64,000 nucleotides of DNA from Bacteroidota bacterium (GCA_023459355.1 JAEWUM010000053.1:1-64000); one strand, 5' to 3'; shown: positions 24,130-33,111, numbered from the stretch's first letter. Numbers and translations are program-made. The notes: generated by a model not told the origin, from the letters alone.

Positions 24130-25488
24130 TTAATTGATTGTTGTTCCTAAAATTTTTTCTAAATCGGATTTGGCAGATATAAAATCATAAATAGATTGAT
24201 TGTACGATAGTCCGGCCTGAATGTATCCGAGTTCGGCATTTGTTACATCAAGGTAGGTTCCGGCGCCTACTTCGTACATTTTCTGAGAAATACTCAGGGC
24301 TTTTTCAGCCTGCGTTAATGCTTTTTTCCCGGATTCCATCTTTTCGATGGCTTTAATCATATTGTCCGTATAAGTAATAGCTTGTAATTCCAACGATCGT
24401 TTCAGATTTTCACGTTGATCATCCATAGTCTTGATTTGTAGCTGCAACTGTTTGGCTTTGTAATGTTTATTACCGCCCTGGAAAATCGGAATTGACAAGG
24501 TTAAACCTGCCGTTGATGTCGGAAACCAGTAATAATCCTTGATTGCAACATCATCATTGGGCATCGACATGTATTGGTAGTTGATACTGGCAGATAGTGT
24601 TGGTAACCAGGTTGACTTCTGAATTTCAAGTGATTGTTTTAACTGCTTTGCCTTCAAATCAAACTGATTCAGATCCGTGTTTTTATCAAGAGAATTGTTG
24701 GATAGTTGAATGGCTTGTTCAAATACCAATGATTCATAATCAGCTAATTTGCCGGTGGGTTGAATGGCGGTATGCATGTCAATACCCATCAGCATTTTTA
24801 ACTGTAATGTGCTCAGGTTGATGGCGCTTTCAGCAGAAACTAAGTTCGTCAGCGCGTTTCTAACCTGTACGTCAGCACGAATCCATTCAAATTCAGAAAC
24901 AGCACCCTGCTCGAATTTGTTCTGGATGATTCTGGCATTTTCAGCCGCATTCTGATAGGTTCTTTCAAAAACTTTGTAAGAATCCTGTGCCAGTAAAACG
25001 CCATAAAATGCTTTCGTCACGGAATTGATAAGTGACAGCTTCGACGAACGGGCCGATTCCATGGTGAGCGCTGCATCCGTTTCGTTCATCTTCAGACTAG
25101 CCCAAAGGGTAGGAGAGATGATGGGCATGGATGCCGAAAGTACGCCTGCGAAGGTGTTATCCTGACCGACTTCAATGCCATCCGGACTTGATGGAAAGCC
25201 GGGGATGTCAAAAAACATTTTCTGTTTCTTTAAAGTACGGGAGTATGACGCAGAAGCATTGATAGCCGGAAACAACGCCGACATCTTTTCTTTGTTTGCA
25301 TAATCAACTCTTTCGATATCCCGCTGAGCGATACGGATGGTCGGACTTTCATCCATGGCAATGCTGATACACTGCTGTAGCGTAAGTGATAGCGTGTCCT
25401 GCTTTGTAATGCTGTCCTGCTGTGCATGGGTTAAGCCCGTCAACAGCAGAAGAGACAATACCATTATTAAAAAATTCATCTTTTTCAT
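24130..25488 (-). CDS. TolC-family outer-membrane channel
   Basis: Outer-membrane exit duct of the pump. The 452-residue protein has a signal peptide ending near LTHAQQ, and the two-fold long-helix pattern of the outer-membrane efflux family (residues about 30-230 and 240-450), with conserved segments SLTLQQCISIAMDESP and TYLDVTNAELGYIQAG. It is the first structural gene after tetR, 28 nt downstream. Gene order tetR-tolC-adaptor-RND is a common Bacteroidota layout. Confidence 0.92.
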   Translation of the reverse strand: MKKMNFLIMVLSLLLLTGLTHAQQDSITKQDTLSLTLQQCISIAMDESPTIRIAQRDIERVDYANKEKMSALFPAINASASYSRTLKKQKMFFDIPGFPSSPDGIEVGQDNTFAGVLSASMPIISPTLWASLKMNETDAALTMESARSSKLSLINSVTKAFYGVLLAQDSYKVFERTYQNAAENARIIQNKFEQGAVSEFEWIRADVQVRNALTNLVSAESAINLSTLQLKMLMGIDMHTAIQPTGKLADYESLVFEQAIQLSNNSLDKNTDLNQFDLKAKQLKQSLEIQKSTWLPTLSASINYQYMSMPNDDVAIKDYYWFPTSTAGLTLSIPIFQGGNKHYKAKQLQLQIKTMDDQRENLKRSLELQAITYTDNMIKAIEKMESGKKALTQAEKALSISQKMYEVGAGTYLDVTNAELGYIQAGLSYNQSIYDFISAKSDLEKILGTTIN

Positions 25489-25516
25489 ACCTGTTTTATT
25501 CGTTCAATTATTGGTT

Positions 25517-26125
25517 TTATTTTTTGTCACTAAGGTTTTCTTCAATGTATTTCAATCCTTTTTCATTTACAATCAGGTGAATAATCATGTCAATGAAAAA
25601 ATCCGTTAGTCGTTTTGCTGTATACTTTTTTTGCGATTGCATCATGGTTTCAAAAATATTCCTGATCTGAATTGAGTGGAAAAACGAGATCAGCTCAATG
25701 TCTAAATTGTCACGATAATATCCTTCCTCAATTCCTTGTCTGATGTTATCCTCGAAAGCAGATTGTATCCGTTCGGTTTTTATTTGATCGTATTTATGGT
25801 GAAGTCCCGGATAATACTTTTTTAGATCATGCCAAAGCATAAAAGGTGTACATTCTGCAGACTTCTTGATCTCTTTTATTGTAAAAATGAATACTTCAAT
25901 AGCATTTTTATCCTTGATTGATTTATGCATCTTTGCCATGTGCTGTTCTTGCTCATAAGCAATAACGGCATCGATTAACTCTTCCTTTTTATCAAAATAC
26001 TGATAAAATGTTTTTTTAGATATCCTTAATTCAGCACATACATCATCAATAGAGACGTTTCTGATACCAATCTGATGAAATTGTGTCGCGGCTACCTGAA
26101 TAATATTTTCTCTGATATTTTCCAT
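25517..26125 (-). CDS. TetR/AcrR-family transcriptional regulator
   Basis: Likely repressor of the efflux operon. The 202-residue protein has the N-terminal TetR helix-turn-helix (residues about 8-52: AATQFHQIGIRNVSIDDVCA and ISKKTFYQYFDKKEELI) and a divergent ligand-binding domain. It is first in the operon with the tolC-like gene 28 nt behind. A consensus promoter on the minus strand places transcription start very close to the ATG, and the promoter region has partly symmetric GCAAA/TTTGC ends (26133-26162) that could be its operator. The effector is unknown. Confidence 0.9.
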   Translation of the reverse strand: MENIRENIIQVAATQFHQIGIRNVSIDDVCAELRISKKTFYQYFDKKEELIDAVIAYEQEQHMAKMHKSIKDKNAIEVFIFTIKEIKKSAECTPFMLWHDLKKYYPGLHHKYDQIKTERIQSAFEDNIRQGIEEGYYRDNLDIELISFFHSIQIRNIFETMMQSQKKYTAKRLTDFFIDMIIHLIVNEKGLKYIEENLSDKK

Positions 26126-26133
26126 ATAGGTCG

Positions 26134-26163
26134 CAAAAGTAATACTATGTTATCGATTTGCAA
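26134..26163 (-). promoter_or_regulatory. Predicted tetR promoter, nearly leaderless
   Basis: On the minus strand: TTG (26161-26163), a 19-nt spacer and TACTTTTG (26134-26141). Only 8 nt separate the -7 element from the ATG at 26123-26125, so the transcript would be leaderless or nearly so. Confidence 0.6.
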
Positions 26164-26263
26164 TATTAAAAAACATTAATAATTTGTATGTGCTTGTATG
26201 TTAGATTGTTGGTGTTTTAAATTTGGAAACTTTAATAATATAAAAGTTTTCATGTGTCGAGAA

Positions 26264-26407
26264 TTAGCTGCTTATATACCTCTTTTTATTGTCTTTATTC
26301 TTTATGAATGATGATTTTATATATCTGAAGTAAATAATAGTGAATACAACGATCATTGCCGCGATACCTGCAATTTCATACATTAAGCTGTTCAGTAATC
26401 CTCTCAT
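26264..26407 (-). CDS. Small single-span membrane protein, hypothetical
   Basis: A 47-residue ORF starting at ATG 26407. It has a single hydrophobic helix (residues about 11-27, EIAGIAAMIVVFTIIYF) followed by a Lys/Arg-rich tail (FIKNKDNKKR). AAAGG stands about five bases before the ATG, unusual in this genome and supportive of translation. It lies between tetR and the divergent peptidase gene. No function is recognised; the charge pattern suggests an N-out or pump-associated small membrane protein, which is speculation. Confidence 0.5.
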   Translation of the reverse strand: MRGLLNSLMYEIAGIAAMIVVFTIIYFRYIKSSFIKNKDNKKRYISS

Positions 26408-26581
26408 AAGACCTTTGTTGAATGGTTAATAATTTTTTTGTTGGCGGCAATAAACAAATATCATTCCTTATTTATGAATACGGTGCAAAAATAGTATCTG
26501 TCCGGTTGGTGTAAAAATAATATACGGTGAATAATGTGATTTTTTCGATAAGTGCAGTTTTTTTGCTGATGAAAAGATTGA

Positions 26582-26610
26582 TTGAACGCTAAAAAATATT
26601 ATTAACTTTG
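26582..26610 (+). promoter_or_regulatory. Predicted promoter of the M20 peptidase gene
   Basis: TTG 26582-26584, an 18-nt spacer and TAACTTTG 26603-26610; it gives a leader of roughly 60 nt. Confidence 0.5.
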
Positions 26611-26675
26611 TTCTTGCTATTTTGTTACTATCTTTACGAATGCATATTTAATAGTGTAATCAGAAATATCAGAAT

Positions 26676-28058
26676 ATGATAACAACACAAACATATCTAA
26701 ATGAAAATCTCCCTTCTATTTTGGATGAATTGTTTACTTTGATCCGGATTCCCAGTGTTAGTGCACATCAACATGCAAAAGATGCATTGTATCAATGTGC
26801 AGACAAATGGGTGGATGTACTTTTAAAATCGGGAGTGGATAAAGCTTTGGTGATGGCAACCGATGGTAACCCTGTGGTGTATGCTGAAAAACTTGTTGAT
26901 GAATCACTTCCGACAGTATTAGTGTACGGACATTATGATGTGATGCCGGCAGAACCGCTTGAGTTATGGAAATCATTGCCATTTGAGCCGGAAGTCAGAG
27001 ATGGAAAAATCTTTGCCCGGGGTGCGGATGACGACAAAGGCCAGTCGTTTATGCACGCCAAAGCTTTTGAATATCTGGTGCAAACCGGTCAGCTAAACTG
27101 TAATGTTAAGTTTCTGCTGGAAGGTGAGGAAGAAATTGGTTCGCCTAATTTAGAAGCGTTTTGTGAGGCCAATAAGTCGTTGCTGACCTGCGATACTATT
27201 TTGGTTTCAGATACAAGTATGCTGGCTGCCGATACGCCGAGCATTACAACTGGTTTACGCGGACTGGCTTACTGGCAGATAGAAGTGACCGGTGCGAATC
27301 GAGATCTGCATTCAGGTATTTTCGGTGGCGCGGTTGCAAATCCGATCAATGAATTGAGTAAAATCCTTGCTCAGCTTGCCGATGAGCAGGGGCGTATTAC
27401 AATTCCCGGATTTTATGATCGTGTTCAGGAGCTTAGTCCGGAAGAAAAGAAACTGATTGATCAGGTTCCTTTTAATGAAGAGATGTACAAGCAGAATTTG
27501 GGTATTTCTCAATTATATGGAGAGAAAGGTTATTCTACTATTGAACGCACAGGTGTCAGGCCGACTTTAGACATCTGCGGAATTTGGGGTGGTTATACCG
27601 GTGAAGGTTCTAAAACAGTATTGCCTTCAAAAGCTTATGCCAAGCTTTCAGCGCGCCTCGTTCCGGATCAGGATCACCATGAAATTATGCAGTTGGTTGC
27701 TGATCATCTGCGTGCCATTGCTCCCGGACATGTCAAAATTGATGTAATTCCTCTGCATGGCGCAGCCAGTTATGTTTGTCCGATCGACTCACCTGCGTAT
27801 AAGGCGGCAGAACAAGCTTATGAAAAAGTTTTTGGTGTTCGTCCCTTGCCGGTCAGAAGAGGTGGTAGTATAGGTGTCGTACCTGTTTTTGAGAAAGTAT
27901 TGGGAGTGAAACCCATTTTAATGGGCTTTGGTCTCGAATCAGACGCCATTCATTCTCCCAATGAAAACTTTCCACTTGACATGTTTAAGAAAGGTATCGA
28001 AACCATTGTGGCTTTTTATTTAGGTTACAGTCGCCAGACCGTAGATCGTAGACTGTAG
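26676..28058 (+). CDS. M20-family dipeptidase/peptidase
   Basis: Cytosolic zinc metallopeptidase of the M20 family. The 460-residue protein shows the metal-site blocks VYGHYDVMP (His86, Asp88), IFARGADDDKGQ (bridging Asp119) and LLEGEEEIGSPNL (catalytic Glu151 and metal Glu152), then a dimerisation lid and a C-terminal HSPNENFP block with the last metal His. Similarity in layout is to CNDP/PepV-like dipeptidases. The last codons (TVDRRL and stop) are made of a GTAGAC-type intergenic repeat, so the C-terminal tail appears to have been altered by repeat spread. Confidence 0.9.
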   Translation: MITTQTYLNENLPSILDELFTLIRIPSVSAHQHAKDALYQCADKWVDVLLKSGVDKALVMATDGNPVVYAEKLVDESLPTVLVYGHYDVMPAEPLELWKSLPFEPEVRDGKIFARGADDDKGQSFMHAKAFEYLVQTGQLNCNVKFLLEGEEEIGSPNLEAFCEANKSLLTCDTILVSDTSMLAADTPSITTGLRGLAYWQIEVTGANRDLHSGIFGGAVANPINELSKILAQLADEQGRITIPGFYDRVQELSPEEKKLIDQVPFNEEMYKQNLGISQLYGEKGYSTIERTGVRPTLDICGIWGGYTGEGSKTVLPSKAYAKLSARLVPDQDHHEIMQLVADHLRAIAPGHVKIDVIPLHGAASYVCPIDSPAYKAAEQAYEKVFGVRPLPVRRGGSIGVVPVFEKVLGVKPILMGFGLESDAIHSPNENFPLDMFKKGIETIVAFYLGYSRQTVDRRL

Positions 28059-28067
28059 ACCGTAGAC
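28038..28067. repeat. GTAGAC-family repeat running into the peptidase stop
   Basis: Four degenerate copies of GTAGACC/TGTAGAC; 28047-28067 are identical to 11662-11682. The repeat supplies the last six codons and the stop of the peptidase gene. Confidence 0.8.
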
Positions 28068-28098
28068 TTTTTTTATTTCCAAAAAAGTTATTAAAAAA

Positions 28099-28130
28099 TT
28101 TGGTTGTATTAAAATAATGTATTACGTTTA
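28099..28130 (+). promoter_or_regulatory. Predicted promoter of the 84-residue protein gene
   Basis: TTTG 28099-28102, a 20-nt spacer and TACGTTTA 28123-28130 (last base differs from TAnnTTTG). Confidence 0.5.
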
Positions 28131-28179
28131 TAGCACTTAAAAATTACACATTCGTACTAACTTTCTAATACATGGTATT

Positions 28180-28434
28180 ATGACAAAAACGATAACTTTC
28201 AATGAGCTGCGGAGGATCAAGGATGCGCTCCCAAGCGGAAGTATGGCCAGGATCGCTGAAGAACTTGGCCTGGAAAAAGAATCAGTAAAGAACTATTTTG
28301 GAGGAAAAAATTACAAAGATGGCAAAAGTGTTGGTGTTCATATTGAACCGGGACCTGACGGAGGATTAGTGATGCTCGATGATACGCAAATACTGGATAT
28401 TGCCCTCAGGATACTGGAAGAAGATGCCTCATAA
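28180..28434 (+). CDS. Small HTH-like conserved hypothetical protein
   Basis: An 84-residue protein. The first half (FNELRRIKDALPSGSMARIAEELGLEKESVKNYFGG) has the spacing of a helix-turn-helix, with MARIAEELGLEKESVKNYF as the likely recognition pair. The middle is a glycine-rich stretch (VGVHIEPGPDGG) and the end a short helix (TQILDIALRILEE). It looks like a small cytosolic DNA-binding protein of a Bacteroidota-restricted family, expressed from its own promoter and closed by a terminator. Target unknown. Confidence 0.7.
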   Translation: MTKTITFNELRRIKDALPSGSMARIAEELGLEKESVKNYFGGKNYKDGKSVGVHIEPGPDGGLVMLDDTQILDIALRILEEDAS

Positions 28435-28457
28435 ATTTGCGATATAATATTCGCATG

Positions 28458-28489
28458 AAAAGCAGTGATAAGTTTTCACTGCTTTTTTT
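28458..28489 (+). terminator. Intrinsic terminator
   Basis: AAAGCAGTGA and TCACTGCTTT pair around a short loop, followed by a T run. It closes the single-gene unit at 28180. Confidence 0.85.
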
Positions 28490-28492
28490 ATA

Positions 28493-28522
28493 TTGATTTT
28501 ATTGCTAAAAAAAGTAACTTTA
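28493..28522 (+). promoter_or_regulatory. Predicted promoter of the HIT gene
   Basis: TTG 28493-28495, a 19-nt spacer and TAACTTTA 28515-28522, one mismatch from the -7 consensus. Confidence 0.45.
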
Positions 28523-28549
28523 CAAATAAATTTAAATTTTAAATAAACG

Positions 28550-28972
28550 ATGAAAAAAGAGATGGATTGCCTTTATTGTCAGCGAAATGAGCTGCAAAAG
28601 AGTCTGATGATTGAAATATGCGATTTAAATGCTTCAACTTTATTCTTATTTAAAGAACAAAGTCATATCGGACGATGTGTAGTGGCCTACAAAGAACATG
28701 TAAATGAATTATTTGAGTTGTGTGTTGAAGATAGAAACATTTTTATGGATGATGTGTGCCGGGTAGCTTCTGCCATTCAAAAGGCGTTTGGAGCTAAAAA
28801 AATCAATTATGGCGCTTATTCAGACAAATTAGCTCATTTGCATTTTCATCTTGTACCAAAATACCTGGATGGCTTTGAATATGGTGGTGTTTTTGAGATG
28901 AATCCTCAGCAAACATATTTCAGTGACGAAAAATATCTTGAAGTAATTGAAAAAATTAAAGCTTGTCTGTAA
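28550..28972 (+). CDS. HIT-family (histidine triad) hydrolase
   Basis: Nucleotide hydrolase or transferase of the HIT superfamily, 140 residues. The triad HLHFHLVPK puts His at 96, 98 and 100, with the catalytic His expected at 98. Early blocks (IGRCVVAYKEHVNELFEL) match the beta sheet that binds the nucleotide. A CLYCQRNE motif at the N-terminus resembles the zinc-type CxxC of some HIT proteins, though the second pair is absent. The next gene starts 11 nt after its stop. Confidence 0.88.
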   Translation: MKKEMDCLYCQRNELQKSLMIEICDLNASTLFLFKEQSHIGRCVVAYKEHVNELFELCVEDRNIFMDDVCRVASAIQKAFGAKKINYGAYSDKLAHLHFHLVPKYLDGFEYGGVFEMNPQQTYFSDEKYLEVIEKIKACL

Positions 28973-28983
28973 ATAAAATCCTG

Positions 28984-30327
28984 ATGTTAGAACTTCCTGT
29001 AAAATTTGTAGATAGAACAAAATCATTGTTGGGTGATGAATATCCGGCCTTTGAGGAAGCATTAAACGGGATACATCCTGTCAGTATCCGTGTAAATGAT
29101 AAATTTACAGATTATAAACCTTCTGATCAGATTGTGCCTTGGTGTGACTCTGGTTTCTATCTGAATGAAAGGCCTTTGTTTACTGCAGACCCGCTATTGC
29201 ATGCCGGAGTTTATTATGTACAGGAGGCAAGTTCCATGTTTTTGAAACAGGTTTGTGATGTTTATATGAAAAATGCTGAACGGGTGCTGGATTTATGCGC
29301 AGCTCCGGGAGGTAAGTCTACTTTACTTTCGCAGGCATTACCTTCTGAAGCCTTATTGGTAAGTAATGAAATCGTACGTTCCAGAGCAATGATCTTGGCT
29401 GAAAACGTTATCAAATGGGGAAACCCGAATGTTGTGGTTACCAATAACACCCCTGAAGATTTTAGCAAATTACCGGCTTTTTTTGATGCAATTGTGGTGG
29501 ATGCTCCCTGTTCAGGCGAAGGTATGTTTCGTAAAGATCCCGGATCTGTTGCGGAATGGAGTCTGCAAAACGTACAACAGTGTGCAATTCGTCAAAAATC
29601 GATATTAAAGGATGTATGGCAAAGTTTGAAAGATGGGGGTATTCTGGTGTATAGTACCTGTACATACAACGAAGAAGAAAACGAAGATAATGTCGCCTGG
29701 ATATGTGAAGAGTTGGGAGCTGATTGCTTAACGCCCGACATAAGCGATTTTGACGGTATTGTTGTTTCTGAATATGGCTGTCGTTTTTATCCACACAAAA
29801 TAAAAGGAGAAGGTTTTTTTATTGCTGTATTGAGAAAATACAATATGGGAGAAAGCATAAACATTGGTAAATCAAAGAAAAACAAACAGCAGGATAAGTA
29901 TGTAGACAGATCGGATGATTTCAGGATACAGGTACTTTTTCCGAATAACTTTATCATAAAAGAAATTGAAAACCGGATTGTTGCATTTCAGCAAAAGCAC
30001 CTTGCTGATGTTTTGGATATCGACAACAAACTAAATTGTTTGGTAAATGGCATTCAGCTTGCCGAAATCAAAGGGAAGGATTTTATACCGGCTCATCAGC
30101 TTGCTTTATCAAAGATTATCAGTAAAGAAGCTTTTTTATCGGTTGAATTGGAATTAAGAGAAGCAATTGCTTTTTTGAAGAGAGAAAGTATCGTCATGCC
30201 GGAAAACACTCCACGTGGTTACGTGCTGGTTTGCTATCAGGAGCAGGCGCTCGGTTGGGTAAAGAACCTGGGAAATAGATCTAATAACCTGTACCCGCAA
30301 CATTGGCGCATAAGAATGCATCTCTAA
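28984..30327 (+). CDS. RsmF/YebU-like rRNA (cytosine-5) methyltransferase
   Basis: S-adenosylmethionine-dependent m5C RNA methyltransferase. ATG 28984 is chosen over an in-frame TTG inside the HIT gene; the product has 447 residues. Motifs: VYYVQEASSMF, SAM-binding LDLCAAPGGKS, VVDAPCSGEGMFRKD (one catalytic Cys near residue 176) and LVYSTCTYNEEENE (the second Cys near 225). The C-terminal half contains the RsmF-type RNA-binding region ending RGYVLVCYQEQALGWVKNLGNR. It is cotranscribed with the HIT gene by spacing. Exact target base is inferred from family only. Confidence 0.9.
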   Translation: MLELPVKFVDRTKSLLGDEYPAFEEALNGIHPVSIRVNDKFTDYKPSDQIVPWCDSGFYLNERPLFTADPLLHAGVYYVQEASSMFLKQVCDVYMKNAERVLDLCAAPGGKSTLLSQALPSEALLVSNEIVRSRAMILAENVIKWGNPNVVVTNNTPEDFSKLPAFFDAIVVDAPCSGEGMFRKDPGSVAEWSLQNVQQCAIRQKSILKDVWQSLKDGGILVYSTCTYNEEENEDNVAWICEELGADCLTPDISDFDGIVVSEYGCRFYPHKIKGEGFFIAVLRKYNMGESINIGKSKKNKQQDKYVDRSDDFRIQVLFPNNFIIKEIENRIVAFQQKHLADVLDIDNKLNCLVNGIQLAEIKGKDFIPAHQLALSKIISKEAFLSVELELREAIAFLKRESIVMPENTPRGYVLVCYQEQALGWVKNLGNRSNNLYPQHWRIRMHL

Positions 30328-30438
30328 AAGATAAATTTTACAATATTGATTTTATTTCATAGTGTCAGGTGGGCTGTTTGAAATAGTTTCGTTAATTTTG
30401 TAACCAATGAACCATTCATTAAATTAGTTAAACATGAT

Positions 30439-31494
30439 ATGTTCAGATTGAATCATATATATAGAAATATCATTTTACTGATATCGGGTGTTGTGTTAAG
30501 TTCCTGTTCAGGGATGCTATACACAACCATTGATGTTTTAAGACCGGCTAAAGTGTCTTTCCCGGTTGATGTGAATAATTTGCTGATTGTAAATAATGCT
30601 GCATCACAACCTCAAAGCTACGGACATAAAACGGTGTTGTTTAATGAAAATCAAAAGAGTGTAACTGTTGATGCGGATAGCCTGCCTGTTTTTGCTTTGG
30701 CGTCTTTTGCTGAATCTGTGTTGGAAAAGGAATTTTTTAATTCTGTCAATCTTGAACATCAATCCATTAATAATAAAGAAGATTTCTTCTCTGTGTCTTT
30801 GCCGGAAGCTAAACAGTTAAAGGAGCTGTCGGAAAAATACGGTGCCAATGGAATCATTACGCTGAATAGAGTGTTGGTCCATGATCAGCTTGGTGAAACT
30901 TACGATGAGGAGAATGCCACTTTTATTGCTTACCTCGAGGCACGTTATGAATATAACTGGAGTATACACTTTCCGATAAAAAATCATATTTTTTCTTTAG
31001 TAACCAAAGACACTGTGTATTGGGAGTCCGAGTCGTATTCACGGCAGCGTGCGATGAACGGGTTACCGGACAGAAGGAACGCTTTGATAGATGGAGCTTT
31101 GATTACGGGGAAAAGAGCTGTAAATCAGTTTATACCGTTTTGGGAACAAGCAGATCGCTATTTGTTTGATATGTCTGATAAGGTTTTTAAATCAGGCTTG
31201 GATTCAGTATATGTGAAGAATTGGGACGGAGCTGTTCAGGTATGGACAGGATTGATGAAATCGGTAAAAAATCAAACTAAAAAAAGTAAAATTGCACACA
31301 ACCTATCAGTGTTGTATGAAATAAAGGGGGATATCAAACAAGCTTACGATTATTCAAACAAGGCATTGGAAACTTTCCTCAATGCAACTATAATTGATTA
31401 CAGTCAAATGATGTTTGTTGTGGAGCAAAACGGAGTTTTGAAAGCCAGATTAGAGGAACTTGAATTACTTGATAAACAATTAGGCGAAAAATAA
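30439..31494 (+). CDS. Lipoprotein of the DUF6340 type with TPR-like C-terminus
   Basis: A 351-residue lipoprotein. The signal peptide ends in a lipobox with Cys23 (GVVLSSCSG). The middle (VDVNNLLIVNNAA, YGANGIITLNRVLVHDQ, YSRQRAMNGLPDRRNALIDGALITGKR) matches my memory of the Bacteroidota DUF6340 family. The C-terminal 90 residues (WDGAVQVWTGLMKS, AHNLSVLYEIKGDIKQAYDYSNKALE) have the A-x3-Y pattern of a TPR-like repeat. An envelope scaffold role is possible; no function is known to me. It lies on its own between rsmF and the DUF4301 gene. Confidence 0.7.
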   Translation: MFRLNHIYRNIILLISGVVLSSCSGMLYTTIDVLRPAKVSFPVDVNNLLIVNNAASQPQSYGHKTVLFNENQKSVTVDADSLPVFALASFAESVLEKEFFNSVNLEHQSINNKEDFFSVSLPEAKQLKELSEKYGANGIITLNRVLVHDQLGETYDEENATFIAYLEARYEYNWSIHFPIKNHIFSLVTKDTVYWESESYSRQRAMNGLPDRRNALIDGALITGKRAVNQFIPFWEQADRYLFDMSDKVFKSGLDSVYVKNWDGAVQVWTGLMKSVKNQTKKSKIAHNLSVLYEIKGDIKQAYDYSNKALETFLNATIIDYSQMMFVVEQNGVLKARLEELELLDKQLGEK

Positions 31495-31526
31495 AAAAAC
31501 GATTACTAAATATTAAAAATCAACCT

Positions 31527-33056
31527 ATGAGTGAAATCATACTAAGCCAATCGGATCGTATTTTATTAAAGAAAAAGGAAATCTCAGTTTCACAGGTGAA
31601 AGCGCAAATCGATGCTTTTATCAAAGGTTTCCCATTTCTTACTATTATTAGGTCTGCTGGACCTGATAGTGGTTTAATACAGGTCACGAACGAAGAATTG
31701 TCTGAGTATCTGATAAAATGGGATAGTTATCTGGAGAAAAAGAAAACGATTTTGAAGTTTGTCCCTGCATCCGGAGCAGCCAGCAGAATGTTCAAAGACT
31801 TGTTCGGTTTTTTGGACGGATCGTTTGATGTGCCGGAAAATGAGCCGGTGAAGCAGTTTTTTGCAGCAATCAATCATTTTGCTTTTTACGATTTGCTGAA
31901 TGAATGCTGCCTGAAAAATGAAGGTAAAGATATTCCGGCTTTAATGCAGGACGGTCAGTTTAAGAAGATAACCGACAATCTGCTGAACAGGAAAGGGCTA
32001 AACTATGGCGCTTTGCCTAAGGGGCTGTTGCTGTTTCATACCTACGACCAGAGTAAACGCACTCCATTGATGGAGCATTTAGCTGAAGGTGCTTTGTACA
32101 CAATGAATAAACAAGGTGTTGTGAATATTCATTTTACGGTATCGGCAGAGCATCGCCAACTTTTTGAAAAGCATCTGAATGAGGTGGTGAGTGAATTTGA
32201 AGCCATGTATCAGGCTCAATTTGTGGTTGCTTTTTCTGAGCAAAAGCCATCTACCGATACGATTGCTGTTGATGAAAATAATCAACCTTTCAGGGATAAT
32301 GGTGAATTGGTATTTCGTCCGGGTGGACATGGCGCGTTAATTGAAAATCTGAACGATTTAAATGCGGATATTATTTTCATCAAGAATATTGATAATGTGG
32401 TGCCGGATGCACTGAAAAATCCAACTATCATTTATAAAAAAATGTTGGCCGGCTTGCTGGTTAAATTACAGGAACAAACTTTCAAATACCTGCGTATGAT
32501 GGATAAGGGTTTGTTGAAAGATGAAAAACTATGGGAAATTGCGGGATTTTCTGAGGGTAGCCTTAATAACATACATCCGGGCATTGGTGATCTGGCCGGA
32601 AGGGAACTACAGGATTATCTGTATGGAAAGCTAAACAGACCGATCCGTGTTTGCGGCATGGTGAAGAATACAGGTGAACCGGGTGGGGGACCTTTCCTGA
32701 CAGTTAATCAGGATGGCACTATCTCAACCCAAATTCTGGAAAGTTCACAGATTAATCTGACAGATCCGGTTGAAAAGGAAAAAATGATGCAATCCACACA
32801 TTTCAATCCGGTTGATTTGGTATGTGGTGTGAAAGATTATAAAGGGAAAAAGTTTGATTTATTACAACATGTGGATAAAAATACAGGTTTTATCTCGCTG
32901 AAATCTAAAAATGGAAAAGCGTTAAAGGCTTTGGAGTTGCCGGGATTGTGGAACGGAGCTATGTCCGATTGGAATACAGTGTTTGTGGAGGTTCCGGTTG
33001 CTACCTTTAATCCGGTAAAAACTGTGAATGATCTGTTGCGGGTTGAACATCAATAA
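31527..33056 (+). CDS. DUF4301-family protein
   Basis: A 509-residue protein that I recognise as the Bacteroidota DUF4301 family. Its layout suggests a nucleotidyltransferase-like fold: FVPASGAASRMFK near residue 80 resembles the glycine-rich nucleotide loop, and GGHGALIENLNDLNADIIFIKNIDNVVPD near 270-295 resembles the NTP-sugar site of UDP-sugar pyrophosphorylases. AASRMFKDL and GGGPFLTVNQDG are further conserved blocks. No signal peptide. A sugar-nucleotide role is only inference. It sits 32 nt after the DUF6340-type gene and converges with yebC. Confidence 0.75.
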   Translation: MSEIILSQSDRILLKKKEISVSQVKAQIDAFIKGFPFLTIIRSAGPDSGLIQVTNEELSEYLIKWDSYLEKKKTILKFVPASGAASRMFKDLFGFLDGSFDVPENEPVKQFFAAINHFAFYDLLNECCLKNEGKDIPALMQDGQFKKITDNLLNRKGLNYGALPKGLLLFHTYDQSKRTPLMEHLAEGALYTMNKQGVVNIHFTVSAEHRQLFEKHLNEVVSEFEAMYQAQFVVAFSEQKPSTDTIAVDENNQPFRDNGELVFRPGGHGALIENLNDLNADIIFIKNIDNVVPDALKNPTIIYKKMLAGLLVKLQEQTFKYLRMMDKGLLKDEKLWEIAGFSEGSLNNIHPGIGDLAGRELQDYLYGKLNRPIRVCGMVKNTGEPGGGPFLTVNQDGTISTQILESSQINLTDPVEKEKMMQSTHFNPVDLVCGVKDYKGKKFDLLQHVDKNTGFISLKSKNGKALKALELPGLWNGAMSDWNTVFVEVPVATFNPVKTVNDLLRVEHQ

Positions 33057-33064
33057 ATTGTACC

Positions 33065-33106
33065 GGGCGTAATGGGGAAAGAAAAGGGGCGTAATCATTA
33101 CGCCCC
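33065..33106. repeat. GC-rich palindrome between convergent DUF4301 and yebC genes
   Basis: GGGGCGTAAT, a central C and ATTACGCCCC form a perfect 21-nt palindrome (33086-33106), preceded by a partial copy GGGCGTAATGGGG (33065-33077). It belongs with the GC-rich palindromes at 434, 1510 and 19891 and may stop transcription from both sides. Confidence 0.75.
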
Positions 33107-33111
33107 CTATG

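Larger units (their letters stand above)
26126..26675. other. Intergenic region between tetR and the M20 peptidase
   Basis: This 550-nt AT-rich stretch holds the tetR promoter at its left end, a 47-residue membrane-protein ORF on the minus strand (26264-26407), and the peptidase promoter near 26582-26610. Nothing else was recognised. Confidence 0.6.
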
